A DNA stretch of 64,000 bases, taken from NCBI GenBank assembly GCA_964528645.1, contig CAZGSR010000008.1, forward strand, positions 1 through 64,000, in the 5' to 3' direction. The notes beneath the pieces are model-generated. The model was not told where the DNA came from, made no database searches, and saw nothing but the letters and a program-made list of their open reading frames with translations. This DNA is from UBA5734 sp964528645. Lineage in GTDB: Bacteria; Bacillota; Clostridia; Saccharofermentanales; UBA5734. The translations under genes were made by a program, and so were the position numbers. Positions 26,323-35,909 of this stretch are shown here, piece after piece (position 1 is the stretch's first letter; every line of letters starts with the position of its first letter).

Positions 26323-29300
26323 GCTTGCCCCCTGCTGTTCAGTCGTGCCAGACAATGGTTGGTGTCGTTGCACTGATGCACAGTCTGGCCACTCTGGTCG
26401 TCCAGGATTTCGTCCATGAAAACACCCGTTGCCCCACACAGACGGCAGGATACCGACTCAAAGCGTTCGGGCTCGAAAGGGTGATCCTCGAAGGCCAGGG
26501 ACTGCACACGGGTATGCGGTGGCACCGCATAGACTTTCTTTTCCCGCCCGGCGCCAAACAGCAGCAGAGCTTTGTTGTCTGCCAATTTCAGGTTATCAAA
26601 GCGCGGAATCGGGCTGGGTGCCATGACATAGGCCGATTCAACCTGGACGGGGTGATCGGCACCCGTGGTCATGCGGCCGAATTTGACGATTTCTTCAAAC
26701 AGCATCAGCCAGGCTCCGCTGTATTCCTTTTCCGCATGCAGACGTCGCGTCTTAAGCTCGCTCGGTTCAAAGGCCCTGAGCGGCTCAGGCAGCGGGACTT
26801 GGAGAACCAGGATCTGGTTCTCTTGCAGAGGCGTTTCCGGGATCCGGTGGCGCGACTGGATCAGGGTACGGGTGTAATAGACCGAGATGACGGTTGTACC
26901 ATCACCGAGAATGGCCTCCTGGGTGATGGGCTTGGCGCTGAATCCGGTATACGTTTTTGCAGTGGCCATGGTTTGGCCATCGGTGACACCGTTGAGCGAT
27001 TCGGTGTCTTTCAACGTGTATGAATCACCGGTCAGGTTTTGCTGGTAATGTTTGACGGTATAGAGGGTGTTGGTCCCGGCCATCCAGTGGGCATACAAAA
27101 CCTGGTCGGAATCGGTTAGCATCAGCTTATTGCTGTCGATCCGGTCGCCAGATGTTCTCGTCGTGAACCAGCCAGTAAAGGCATATCCCTGGCGCTCCGG
27201 ATCCGATTCTGGCAATTCATAAGGGGAGCCAAAGGTCTGGCTGATCTCAATACTGTCACCTGAGCCGCCATTTAAATCATACGTCACCAAATATGAATTG
27301 CCTGCAAAGCTGGCGCTGTAACTGATATCACTGGCAGGCATGGTCTTGGCCACATCGCCCCAACCAGTCAGGTGGTAGCCTTTCTTGACCGGCTCAGTGT
27401 CAGGAATCGTCACATCAGATTCGAACTTCAACTGTTCTGTCTTGAAAAGGACCCCTTCAGACAGCCAGTTCAGCGTATAGGTGTTTCGTTTGTAGGTAAT
27501 GGTAATAACGGTTGATCCGTCGGCAGCAATAACAGACTGGGAAACTGGATCTGCCGTAAAACCTGGATAAGACTTCGCTTTTGCTGTTGTCAGGCTCGCT
27601 GTCGTCCCCGCCAAGGTTTCATTTTCCTCGATTGGGTCGGTGCCATCCAGGGCCTCGCGCAAGTGTCGGACAGCATAAGCTGTATCCGTTGCAGGCTGCC
27701 ATTGGGCAGTATAGGACAGGTCCTCATCCGGCAGGGTCGAACCTGCGATCAAACCAGCCCAAGCCGCCAGAACATAGCCTTGCTTTTCCGGGGCGGGAAC
27801 CGGAGCGGTGATGACTTCGCCATAGCGGAAAGCTGTGGTGGCGAACATGGTCTTGGCATCGGTTTTCCAGATCACATCATGGCGGTTGCGTGCATAGCGG
27901 ATCGTCACGACAGTGGACCCGTCGGGAGCAATCTCGCTCTGGGCAATCTCTTCTGCCGTGAAACCCGGATAAGATTTGCTTGTGGCTTCTGTCGCATGCA
28001 AGGTGGTGCCCGTGAGCGTCTCCTGTTCAACGAGCGAACCTGTAGCCGGATAGGTGTCGTCCAGATTCTGCCGAACATGCTTGACCGTATAGGCTGTATC
28101 GGTGCGGGCAACCCATTGCGCGGTATACGTCAGATCTTCATTCAGGATCGAAGCGGCCAGCGGGCGATCCCAGCCACTGAAAACATAGCCGTCTTTCTTT
28201 AGTTCGGCCGGAGCAGTCACAGCAGAAAGATAAGGCAGAACCTGTTTGACGGGGTCTTCGCCATTGTTGAGAACGAAGGTTAAAAGGTAACTCGATCTTG
28301 CATAGTAAAGCTTGATCACCACCGAGCCATCGCCCTTGATCGTCAATTCATCGACGATCTTGCCGTCAATCCGGCCGTCCCGGAAACTGATCCCGCCCGG
28401 AATCAGCAACGACTCATCAACCAGGCCAGAAACCTGGACCTTGGTATCGGTTTTGCCTTTTTGTTGCACGGCTTTCTGCAACGTGAAGGCACCGTCCGTC
28501 TGCTCGACATAGTGCTCCACCTGGTAGGCTGTATCCGGATTGGCAATCATCCGGCCATAGAGTGTCAGGTCCGCAGCCGGCATCTGAAGCCCGGCGAAAG
28601 ACGCCCGGTTTTGCATGGACTCATCCACGTACCAGCCGGAGAATGTATAGCCTGTTTTGGCGGGAATAGCCGGTTCGCTGACCAGTGCTTCAAAGCGATA
28701 GGTTGCTTCAACTGTCTGGCCTGAATCGAGAAAGGTGATAAATGAATACGTTTCACGATTGTAATAGAGCTTGATCACCAGCTTGCCCGTCTTGGCAATG
28801 GTTGTGGTAGCGACAGTTTTTCCGTTGACCGTACCAGTCTGATAGGTGATGCCATTGGCTTTCAGGCCCAAATCGGCCAGCGTGATTTCGGATCCGGTCT
28901 CACCCGTCAAATATTCTGCAGTCTGCAAGGCATACCCCGGGCCAGTCGTGTTCTGGATATAATGCTCAACCCGGTAGGGAGTGTTTTTACCTGGAGACCA
29001 GCGGGCTGTATAGAGCAGGTTGGCCGCTGGCATGGTTTCGGGAATAGCCGTCTCCCCCCAGTCAATGAAGTCAAAACCGGCTGCAGTCACCTGCGGCACT
29101 GTGATTGACTCGCCATATTTCAAAGAATAGACCCAGTCCTCCTGGTCATTTTGGATACCCTGGGCAAATGTCAGCTGATACCGGTTGCGACTGTAATAAT
29201 AGCTCTGCACCGCCCGGCCATCCGCCTGGACCGTGATTGCTTTCAAGGCTGGAGCGGCAAATCCGGGGTAGTCTTTGACTGCCGGTTGGACCATGCTATC

Positions 29301-32300
29301 CGTCGTTCCCGTCAGCTGCTCTGATTCAACCAGGGTATAGAGGGAATTGCTCAGATTTTGCTGATAATGGTCGACCCGGTAAGAGGTATCTGGGCGCGGA
29401 ATCCATTTGGCATAAACCTGGACATCCTCGTTCGGCATGGTCTCGGGAATCTGGTAAGGTCTGGTCAGGGCTTCATCCAAAAACCAGCCGCCGAAATCAT
29501 AGCCCGGATAGACCGGGTCGGCCGGCGCGACGACAGTCGCATTGAACGGTTTGAGAATCATCGGCACTGCACTGCCACCTCTGGAATGGAAAACAATCGC
29601 ATAACCGTCATTGTAATTGTCCCAGTACAGCTGGATGGTCCTCTGGATGGGTTCGGAGGTGAATACCAGGGGCGCCTGAATCCAAGTGATCACCAGGTCG
29701 GCAGTTTCGGACTGGTCACCGTCGGGTGTCAGTTTCAGAAGGTTTGTTTGTGGATCATAGCTGAAAGCTTCGTTGGTGATTTCGATTTTGAAGGACTTGG
29801 CATCATCATAAAAGCCCTCGCCCGTTTCGCCTGTTTTCAAGTCCAGATAACTCATCGTGAACAAGGTGTCGGGTACCTCAAAGGTCTGGACATGTTTTTT
29901 CAGGGAGATCTCGGTGATTTCCTCCTCCATCTCCGCAAAGGCCTGGACATTTTCCCTGGCCCCTGCTGACCAGAGGGGCCATTCATTTTCGTAGAGGGTC
30001 GGATTATAGGAGAATGTTCCCTTGAAGGCCTGAGCTTCAAAGGCGATCTCCATATAAATGCCCAGTTCAAAATACAGGGCTCCCGAGCTTTTCGATTGTC
30101 GCCCCCAGGAAGTCGTATAACTTAATTCGTAATAGAAATAACCCCAGACCCGGACATAGGCGCCGACTTCCGCGCTGATGCCCAGACTGGCCAGCTTGGT
30201 CGAGAACACACCCACCTTGATCTCAAATTTGAGACCGGCCCGCAGCCCCATCGTACCCATGACATAGAAGGTGAATTCATAATGCTCTTCGACCAGGTCA
30301 ATCGTTTCGGTGGTGCAGGTTTTTTGGAAAACTCCAATGGAGTAATTGTAGCGTTTGGCGTTTTCATAATAGAAATCACAGCCAATCGAAATATTCATGT
30401 TGGCTGTAATGACGAAATTGAGATTGATTTCATACACCAGGATGTGGAACGGATCTACCGATCCCTCCTGTTCGAAAATCTTCTGGCTGAACAGCTCGAC
30501 CCAGTCGCTTTCGTTCTCGAGCATGGCGGCATATTTCTCATTCAAGCCATCGGCAACTGTTTGCTCATCGTCACCCATGTATTTATCCCTGGCGTCGAGA
30601 AGGTCCTTGATTTGCTTGGCCAGGTTCTCCCCGACATCATTGGTGTCAAGCTCTTCGTCTTTCTCCTTGGTCGCAATTGTCGCTTCAATGGCGATCCCCG
30701 TGTATTCGTACAAGTCAATATTGGCGTTCAAGCGGTACTCATCAATGTAGGGGAAAATGCCCCACCATTTCCAGACAGCACCACCGCTGGCATTGATGGA
30801 AACACGAACCTCCTGCTCAAAATAACCTGTGACCCCGATAACGATTTCGCTTTCTTCGCCGGTGCTGATCTTAATTTCAATACCGATCTTCAAAGTCAAG
30901 CGCAAACCTTCCAAGCCTTCGAAGTGGACCAGTCTTTTGTTGATGGTTGCTTTGATTTCGGTGACTTCCACTTCGACCTTGCTACCAGACATCAGTTGCA
31001 TGTCCCCAGGCGACAAGGGGGTGCCATCGTCCAGGACAATGTTGTAACCAGCCAGATCAAAGTCGCCCTTCAAGGTGGTGAATTCTTCGGTTTCCAAGGT
31101 CAGGGCAGCCAGATAAGTGGCCGCTTCTTCGGCAAATCCGCTCTCTCTGGCCTGCTGCTCGACGCTGTCTTCCAGATCGGACGGATCCACGCCTTCGAGT
31201 AATGTTTCGCCTGACACGCCTTTATTGTCGTACAGATCCATCACAGAGCGCATGGTTTCCAGTGAGACAGCCTCGAAGTCCAGCGTATACCAGTCACCAT
31301 CTGACTCTACCGACAGAATTCGACCGTAGGTTGCCTGGCCGTCAGGAGAATTCATGGTTCCTGTATAAAAAGCCAGGAAATCGCCGACATCGACCGTGGT
31401 TTCATCATCCAGGCCCAGGACAGCGTAATCACCGCTGGCAAAGTCCAGGACAGCCTTTTCAACCTTGACGGAATCATTGTCAGGCTGGCCATCCTGGTCA
31501 TCGTCCCGGTTCAGGGGCAGGATATCCGGCGTAAACAGGACATCCTGGGCTGCGGCATTGACAAACTGGCAGGTCTTGCCCTGGACAGCAGTGATCGTGA
31601 TGTAGGCGACCTCTCCTTCGCCGCTCTCATCATTGATCGACCTCTCGTCTGGACGAACCCCTTTGTAAATGGCCACGGCCTGGCCGACAGCTAGATCTGA
31701 AAGATCGTAATCAAAACTGCCACTTGTGAAATCGATGGTTCCCAGGTCTGTCGTAGCGAGTGGGATGGAAAGGGAATCTGACGCCTGGCCATCAACCATG
31801 AAGTTGCTGATCTCTTCAACTGAAATGTAGATAAGACCCGAATTGAGGGAAAGATTCAAGACTTCTGCTTTTTCGGTCGTGAAATTGAAGTCCCGGACAG
31901 ACTGGCCGTAGCCGGCATAGCGCAACTGTTCATCTTCCAGAGTGAATTTATAGGTCGCACCGGTGGCAAAAAGGCCATCCCGGCCGGATACGACATACTG
32001 GGTTTCGTTTTCTTGTGACTGAACGGTCAGTTCTGAGACGTCATAGAATCCTGTTTCGCTGGGATTATTGAGATTTTTACCATTGATCCCGGCCTTAACC
32101 TGGTCGATCGACAGGGCCTGTGGGGCAATCACAACAAATGTAAAATTCTGCGGCTGGTCCAGCTGGGTCGCAGCACGAGGCGTTTCAGATTCCGCCAGAG
32201 GCGCGGTATCCGTATACTGAGCATAGAGCGTCAAGTTGCTTTGGATGACATGATTGTCTGAGACGCGATTGTTCCGGTCGGCGTCATAAAACCAGCCCAG

Positions 32301-32759
32301 GAAGATCGAGTCAGCCCGGTAAGGTATAGGAAGTCCTCCCAGCCGGGATCCTTCCCGCAACTGTATCGCCTCGAGGGGGGAGCCTCCATCTGTTTCAAAA
32401 CGGATGGTGAAAATCCGGGTGGAGAGCTTCACGGCGCCTGAGCCAGGTCTGGCTGGCAGCAGGGGTTCGACAGGTGACGTGACATCATCCGGCTGTCCGA
32501 GTGGTGTTTTCTGTTCAGTGGGAACAGAAGGGTTCTCCTCTGGGGCTTCGTCCGCAGCCGCAATACCAGGCTCCTGTCCTGACGATGGCTCACTGGCAGC
32601 TGGATCGATGGGTTGTGGGTTCAGGCTGCCCTGGTCCTGTGTCTCGCTAGATAAAATGGCAGGTGACCGACCTTGCTGCCATGGCTTGATCTGAATAATC
32701 GCAATTGCGGTCAAGCCAATGCAAATGGCCAGAATGACACTTAAAAACCGTTTACTCAT
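26319..32759 (-). CDS. Giant InlB-repeat surface protein fused in frame to the C-terminal part of PhnJ
   Basis: A 2146-residue chimera. Residues 1-35 are a secretion signal, followed by a Pro/Glu-rich linker, an InlB B-repeat (about 120-190), a long beta-rich region, and from about 1080 alternating InlB B-repeats and six modules of the form YxVxHYxQ (MucBP-like). The last module ends with VISVYYTR and passes at residue 1965 (base 26867) directly into PhnJ sequence (TLIQSRHRIPETPL). The remaining 182 residues cover PhnJ from about residue 100 to its end, including FGAGREKKVYAVPP and the cluster cysteines CRLC, C and C near the C-terminus. The radical glycine of the PhnJ N-terminus (Gly32 in E. 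coli) is absent, and no LPXTG anchor remains on the surface protein. Neither half can be expected to work normally. ATG 32759 follows GGGGAG. Confidence 0.9.
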   Translation of the reverse strand: MSKRFLSVILAICIGLTAIAIIQIKPWQQGRSPAILSSETQDQGSLNPQPIDPAASEPSSGQEPGIAAADEAPEENPSVPTEQKTPLGQPDDVTSPVEPLLPARPGSGAVKLSTRIFTIRFETDGGSPLEAIQLREGSRLGGLPIPYRADSIFLGWFYDADRNNRVSDNHVIQSNLTLYAQYTDTAPLAESETPRAATQLDQPQNFTFVVIAPQALSIDQVKAGINGKNLNNPSETGFYDVSELTVQSQENETQYVVSGRDGLFATGATYKFTLEDEQLRYAGYGQSVRDFNFTTEKAEVLNLSLNSGLIYISVEEISNFMVDGQASDSLSIPLATTDLGTIDFTSGSFDYDLSDLAVGQAVAIYKGVRPDERSINDESGEGEVAYITITAVQGKTCQFVNAAAQDVLFTPDILPLNRDDDQDGQPDNDSVKVEKAVLDFASGDYAVLGLDDETTVDVGDFLAFYTGTMNSPDGQATYGRILSVESDGDWYTLDFEAVSLETMRSVMDLYDNKGVSGETLLEGVDPSDLEDSVEQQARESGFAEEAATYLAALTLETEEFTTLKGDFDLAGYNIVLDDGTPLSPGDMQLMSGSKVEVEVTEIKATINKRLVHFEGLEGLRLTLKIGIEIKISTGEESEIVIGVTGYFEQEVRVSINASGGAVWKWWGIFPYIDEYRLNANIDLYEYTGIAIEATIATKEKDEELDTNDVGENLAKQIKDLLDARDKYMGDDEQTVADGLNEKYAAMLENESDWVELFSQKIFEQEGSVDPFHILVYEINLNFVITANMNISIGCDFYYENAKRYNYSIGVFQKTCTTETIDLVEEHYEFTFYVMGTMGLRAGLKFEIKVGVFSTKLASLGISAEVGAYVRVWGYFYYELSYTTSWGRQSKSSGALYFELGIYMEIAFEAQAFKGTFSYNPTLYENEWPLWSAGARENVQAFAEMEEEITEISLKKHVQTFEVPDTLFTMSYLDLKTGETGEGFYDDAKSFKIEITNEAFSYDPQTNLLKLTPDGDQSETADLVITWIQAPLVFTSEPIQRTIQLYWDNYNDGYAIVFHSRGGSAVPMILKPFNATVVAPADPVYPGYDFGGWFLDEALTRPYQIPETMPNEDVQVYAKWIPRPDTSYRVDHYQQNLSNSLYTLVESEQLTGTTDSMVQPAVKDYPGFAAPALKAITVQADGRAVQSYYYSRNRYQLTFAQGIQNDQEDWVYSLKYGESITVPQVTAAGFDFIDWGETAIPETMPAANLLYTARWSPGKNTPYRVEHYIQNTTGPGYALQTAEYLTGETGSEITLADLGLKANGITYQTGTVNGKTVATTTIAKTGKLVIKLYYNRETYSFITFLDSGQTVEATYRFEALVSEPAIPAKTGYTFSGWYVDESMQNRASFAGLQMPAADLTLYGRMIANPDTAYQVEHYVEQTDGAFTLQKAVQQKGKTDTKVQVSGLVDESLLIPGGISFRDGRIDGKIVDELTIKGDGSVVIKLYYARSSYLLTFVLNNGEDPVKQVLPYLSAVTAPAELKKDGYVFSGWDRPLAASILNEDLTYTAQWVARTDTAYTVKHVRQNLDDTYPATGSLVEQETLTGTTLHATEATSKSYPGFTAEEIAQSEIAPDGSTVVTIRYARNRHDVIWKTDAKTMFATTAFRYGEVITAPVPAPEKQGYVLAAWAGLIAGSTLPDEDLSYTAQWQPATDTAYAVRHLREALDGTDPIEENETLAGTTASLTTAKAKSYPGFTADPVSQSVIAADGSTVITITYKRNTYTLNWLSEGVLFKTEQLKFESDVTIPDTEPVKKGYHLTGWGDVAKTMPASDISYSASFAGNSYLVTYDLNGGSGDSIEISQTFGSPYELPESDPERQGYAFTGWFTTRTSGDRIDSNKLMLTDSDQVLYAHWMAGTNTLYTVKHYQQNLTGDSYTLKDTESLNGVTDGQTMATAKTYTGFSAKPITQEAILGDGTTVISVYYTRTLIQSRHRIPETPLQENQILVLQVPLPEPLRAFEPSELKTRRLHAEKEYSGAWLMLFEEIVKFGRMTTGADHPVQVESAYVMAPSPIPRFDNLKLADNKALLLFGAGREKKVYAVPPHTRVQSLAFEDHPFEPERFESVSCRLCGATGVFMDEILDDQSGQTVHQCNDTNHCLARLNSRGQA

Positions 32760-32773
32760 ACCCGACTCCCCAC

Positions 32774-32787
32774 CAGATCGCGATCTG
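32774..32787. promoter_or_regulatory. Perfect 14-bp palindrome ahead of the InlB::PhnJ gene
   Basis: CAGATCGCGATCTG lies 15 bases upstream of the start codon, next to the ribosome site. It could be an operator or a short RNA hairpin limiting translation. Confidence 0.35.
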
Positions 32788-32950
32788 TTTCAACCATGAA
32801 TCCACAGGCAAACAGATACGTCCATTTTCATCTAACGCTACTTTATCAAACGATAGGCGCAACAGATTTTTTTGGGGGAATTGCTATAAATTCAGGGGAA
32901 ATTGCCAAGTGCGAAAATATGAATAACCCTCAACAGTCGTTGCTCACAGG

Positions 32951-34267
32951 TCAAGATATCCTGTATGTCTCATTCAGTACTATTTGCGCGATAAACTGAC
33001 CATCCACGGCCATGAAGCCCGCTGTTCCATCATACCGCTCGGCGGTATAGAGGATGCTTCTGGTTCCTGTCCCGCCACCGATTTTATTCGTTACTGGCAG
33101 TTCACCCTCAAAAGGGATATCGGTATCGCAAGTATTCTCAACCCTCACCCGCAAGCGATGATCCAGGTAGATTGCTTTGACCATGATTTCTTTTTCTTGA
33201 TCCTTGGGTAATCTTAAACAGGCTTCAAGTGCATTCTCTAATGCATTCCCGAGAATACACGTCAAATCAACAGGATCGATGCCAATATTGTCAGGGATGT
33301 TCACATCAAAACTGGTTTTGATGTTTTCACTTTCAGCCTGGTTGGCATAATGATTCATGATGCTGTTGGCGATGGGATTGATGCAATAGGTCTTGCTGTT
33401 CTGCACATCGATGGTCGAGTCAAAGCTTCTCATATAAAGCTGAAGCTTCTCGATCTCTCCGCTTCGCAGCAATCCCATTACGACCGTATTGTGATGATGC
33501 AGATCGTGCCGCTGCTGGGCTGCCAGTATGGCTGTTTCCTTTTGGCGAAGCAGTTCCGCTTCCCATAATTTTTCCTGTTGGGCCATGAGCAGCTGACGCT
33601 TTTCCAAAGCATATTTTTCTACAATCTCATTGGCTTGAATATACAAGTGATAATAGACTGCCATGAATAACACGTACACCGTCACAATGATGACTCTTGA
33701 CCAGGCATTCAGTGGCCAATGCCAGTAGGCCTGCGGATAGTACAGCACCACAATTTGCAGGATTAAAAAAACGAACGGAACCAGGAATGCCGTTTTCCAC
33801 TCTTGGTCCAACATCTCAACCAAATTTCGAAACCGCGGTCGAACGAACTTGAATAAGAACGGAATAATCAGCAGATAAATGGTCGTCCTTGTCACAATAA
33901 GCATGGCGACAGCGGCATTCCCTTCCAAGCCAACGGTCAATGTGTCACCGAAAAAACCAATGGAAACATAGACATTGACAAAGGTCAAAAAGCTGAATAA
34001 AGACACAAAAAAACGGTCACCGGAACAAATCAAAAACCAGGATAGTTCTATCCCTAAAATGAAAAGGACCGCAACGCGCTCCACTGAAGCAGCCCCCAGA
34101 GAATAGAGGAGATACGACAGAAGACAGATACCCAGAACCATGACGATCAGCCCCATGACGATCCGTCTTCTGATGGGCTCTTTCATCAATATCACGGAGG
34201 AAGAGATCAAAGTAAATCCTAATACGGATTGCAGGAAAGATGAAAACGCCAAGACATAGTACAGCAC
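32951..34267 (-). CDS. AgrC-like GHKL sensor histidine kinase
   Basis: A 438-residue membrane kinase. Six or seven hydrophobic helices occupy about 1-200, then a short coiled-coil linker rich in Q and E. The phospho-acceptor histidine lies in QQRHDLHHHN, and a GHKL ATPase follows (N-box LGNALENALEACL, G-box GGGTGTRSI). This architecture is typical of sensors for peptide or stress signals paired with LytTR regulators. The regulator gene lies 92 bases upstream on the same strand. No agrB or peptide-precursor gene was found nearby. Confidence 0.9.
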   Translation of the reverse strand: MLYYVLAFSSFLQSVLGFTLISSSVILMKEPIRRRIVMGLIVMVLGICLLSYLLYSLGAASVERVAVLFILGIELSWFLICSGDRFFVSLFSFLTFVNVYVSIGFFGDTLTVGLEGNAAVAMLIVTRTTIYLLIIPFLFKFVRPRFRNLVEMLDQEWKTAFLVPFVFLILQIVVLYYPQAYWHWPLNAWSRVIIVTVYVLFMAVYYHLYIQANEIVEKYALEKRQLLMAQQEKLWEAELLRQKETAILAAQQRHDLHHHNTVVMGLLRSGEIEKLQLYMRSFDSTIDVQNSKTYCINPIANSIMNHYANQAESENIKTSFDVNIPDNIGIDPVDLTCILGNALENALEACLRLPKDQEKEIMVKAIYLDHRLRVRVENTCDTDIPFEGELPVTNKIGGGTGTRSILYTAERYDGTAGFMAVDGQFIAQIVLNETYRIS

Positions 34268-34359
34268 ATCTGCTTCCTCCTCAGTTTTTTAGTCTAACAC
34301 ATCACTTTAATCGAAGAATGTCTTGGGGTAGATGCCGTCTTTTCGGGGGCAATTGCCAA

Positions 34360-35094
34360 TTACCGCTCTGAGGCCAGCTGAAACGATAAAAACGCTTCCT
34401 TAAGCTTCTGATAAGCCCGATACGGATAGGGGATCTGTTCACCCGTATCAAACACGATGAGCGCCTTCGTGATTTGCCGGACATACTTTAAATTCAAATT
34501 GACCGAGACACCACATCTCACGAAAAATTTGGCAGGGGCCAAAAGCTCGAACAGTTCCGCTGATGTCATGCGCACTTCAATTTTCTCTTTGTTGACCAAA
34601 TGAATGATTTGGTAGTTATTTCTGCCGGATTCGGTAAAAACCACATTTCTTGTATAAAGGCGCAGCATTCCCTCTTTGGTTTTAACGGTAATGAAATGGC
34701 GGCGCTCGACATTCAATCGGTTAAAAACCTTGTCCAAAGCCAGGAAAAGTGTGCGATCTGAATATGGCTTGGTTATATATTGGCAAGCATCGACTGCAAA
34801 AGCCTCCAATGCCTGATCGCGAGAGCTGGTCAGAAAGATGATTTCGCCCTTGTCGCCCAGTTGTCGCAGTTGCCTGGCTGCTTGTGTGCCCGAAATTCCA
34901 GACATATAAATATCGAGGAGATAAATATCAAATCCGCCATGAGCTTCGACAAAAGAGATCATCTCTAAAGATGAGACAAAAGACGTGACCTTGCAGTCGA
35001 TGTATGAATGTTCCTGTTGATATTGAGCAAGAATACCTTGGATCAGATCGAGTTGTTTTTGATCATCGTCACAGATGGCAATGTTAATCATCAT
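34360..35094 (-). CDS. LytTR-family response regulator
   Basis: A 244-residue AgrA/LytR-type regulator. The receiver domain (1-120) has the acidic pocket CDDD (9-11), the phospho-acceptor D61 in YLLDIYMSG and the lysine in ITKPYSD. The LytTR DNA-binding domain (about 135-240) contains FTESGRNNYQIIH and FFVRCGVSVNLNLKYVRQI. It is presumably phosphorylated by the adjacent sensor kinase. Targets are unknown; the large surface-protein gene just downstream of the pair is a candidate by position. Confidence 0.92.
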   Translation of the reverse strand: MMINIAICDDDQKQLDLIQGILAQYQQEHSYIDCKVTSFVSSLEMISFVEAHGGFDIYLLDIYMSGISGTQAARQLRQLGDKGEIIFLTSSRDQALEAFAVDACQYITKPYSDRTLFLALDKVFNRLNVERRHFITVKTKEGMLRLYTRNVVFTESGRNNYQIIHLVNKEKIEVRMTSAELFELLAPAKFFVRCGVSVNLNLKYVRQITKALIVFDTGEQIPYPYRAYQKLKEAFLSFQLASER

Positions 35095-35236
35095 GATGCC
35101 TTTACCATAAATGCTCAGCTTACTTCGGACTGGGTTGACAGGCCAAATAGAGTATCGATCCTATTTTAACATTCATTGATGCTTTCCCCACTCTATCGGC
35201 ATGGATAAATCACAGATCAATATCTATAAATTGCTG

Positions 35237-35265
35237 TTGCAATATATAAAAAGTTCTGCTATGCT
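35237..35265 (+). promoter_or_regulatory. Promoter of the zinc-ribbon gene leader
   Basis: TTGCAA (35237-35242) and TATGCT (35260-35265) are separated by 17 bases. Transcription would start near 35272, leaving about 198 bases of untranslated leader. Confidence 0.6.
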
Positions 35266-35271
35266 TCTAAT

Positions 35272-35469
35272 CACGCACCGGACTAAGACAGTCCGCTCGA
35301 AAAGAGACCGCAAGGTCTTGCCTGATCGCTAGGGAATGGTAACGCTGTGGGGGCCACAGCCGGTAGGACTCCTGGAGCACATCGTTTCGGGGGTTTTTTC
35401 TTGCCAAGGGGCGCACATTCAAATCTGGCGATCGATCACGGCGCCACAAAAAGTAAAGGAAACACACAC
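35272..35469 (+). ncRNA. Candidate structured 5' leader of the zinc-ribbon gene
   Basis: The 375-base gap 35095-35469 contains a dense series of hairpins: CGGACT-AAGAC-AGTCCG, CTC-GAAAA-GAG, GACC-GCAA-GGTC and GCTGTGG-GGG-CCACAGC. CCGGT after the last stem can pair with ACCGG at the start, in competition with the first hairpin. A GGGGGTTTTTTC tract follows. This looks like a regulatory leader or small RNA. I do not recognise the class. Confidence 0.5.
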
Positions 35470-35793
35470 ATGGACAAATCACTCTCATGCAAAGACTGCG
35501 GCGCTACCTTCGTCTTCACCGAAAGCGAACAGGCTTTCTACGCTGAAAAAGGCTTCACCAATGAGCCGACCCGTTGCCCGGACTGCCGCGCAGCCCGCAA
35601 GCAGAACCGTAACAATGATCGCGGCGGCAGCCGTGGTGGCTACGGAAACGGCGGCAACTTCCGTTCCGAACAGCGCGAAATGTTCCCGGCCGTCTGCGCC
35701 GCCTGTGGCAAGGAGACCATGGTCCCCTTCCGTCCGAGCAACGACAAGCCCGTCTTCTGCCGCGACTGCTTCAAGCCCCGCAGCCGCTTCTAA
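35470..35793 (+). CDS. Zinc-ribbon protein
   Basis: A 107-residue protein with two zinc-binding halves. Residues 7-43 form a CxxC...CxxC ribbon (SCKDCGATFVF, RCPDCRAARK), and the C-terminus has a second one (VCAACGKETM, FCRDCFKPRS). A basic Gly/Arg/Asn-rich linker (about 45-65) suggests nucleic-acid binding. Proteins of this family are widespread in Clostridia and of unknown function. ATG 35470 follows AAAGGAAA. The long structured leader suggests post-transcriptional control. Confidence 0.85.
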   Translation: MDKSLSCKDCGATFVFTESEQAFYAEKGFTNEPTRCPDCRAARKQNRNNDRGGSRGGYGNGGNFRSEQREMFPAVCAACGKETMVPFRPSNDKPVFCRDCFKPRSRF

Positions 35794-35821
35794 TCTACCA
35801 ACAGTAATTTAAGTATCTAAC

Positions 35822-35865
35822 AAAACCCCAGTGGTCGGAGTCACATCCAGCCGCTGGGGTTTTCC
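35822..35865. terminator. Bidirectional intrinsic terminator
   Basis: AACCCCAG / CTGGGGTT with T runs on both sides, placed between the convergent zinc-ribbon and MFS genes. Confidence 0.8.
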
Positions 35866-35909
35866 ATATCAGGCAGTCTTGCTGCATGCAGGAGCTACAG
35901 AACCATTGA

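Noticed and set aside
26870..29600. Repeated sequence blocks that might suggest a CRISPR array or tandem DNA repeats
   Set aside because: They are diverged protein modules (InlB B-repeats and YxVxHYxQ units) inside one reading frame, not identical DNA repeats with spacers.
32951..35094. Full agr quorum-sensing system
   Set aside because: The sensor kinase and LytTR regulator fit, but no agrB-like protease or short peptide-precursor gene is visible on either side.
35272..35400. Known RNAs (SRP RNA, 6S RNA, RNase P, T-box) in the zinc-ribbon leader
   Set aside because: None of their conserved core sequences is present.
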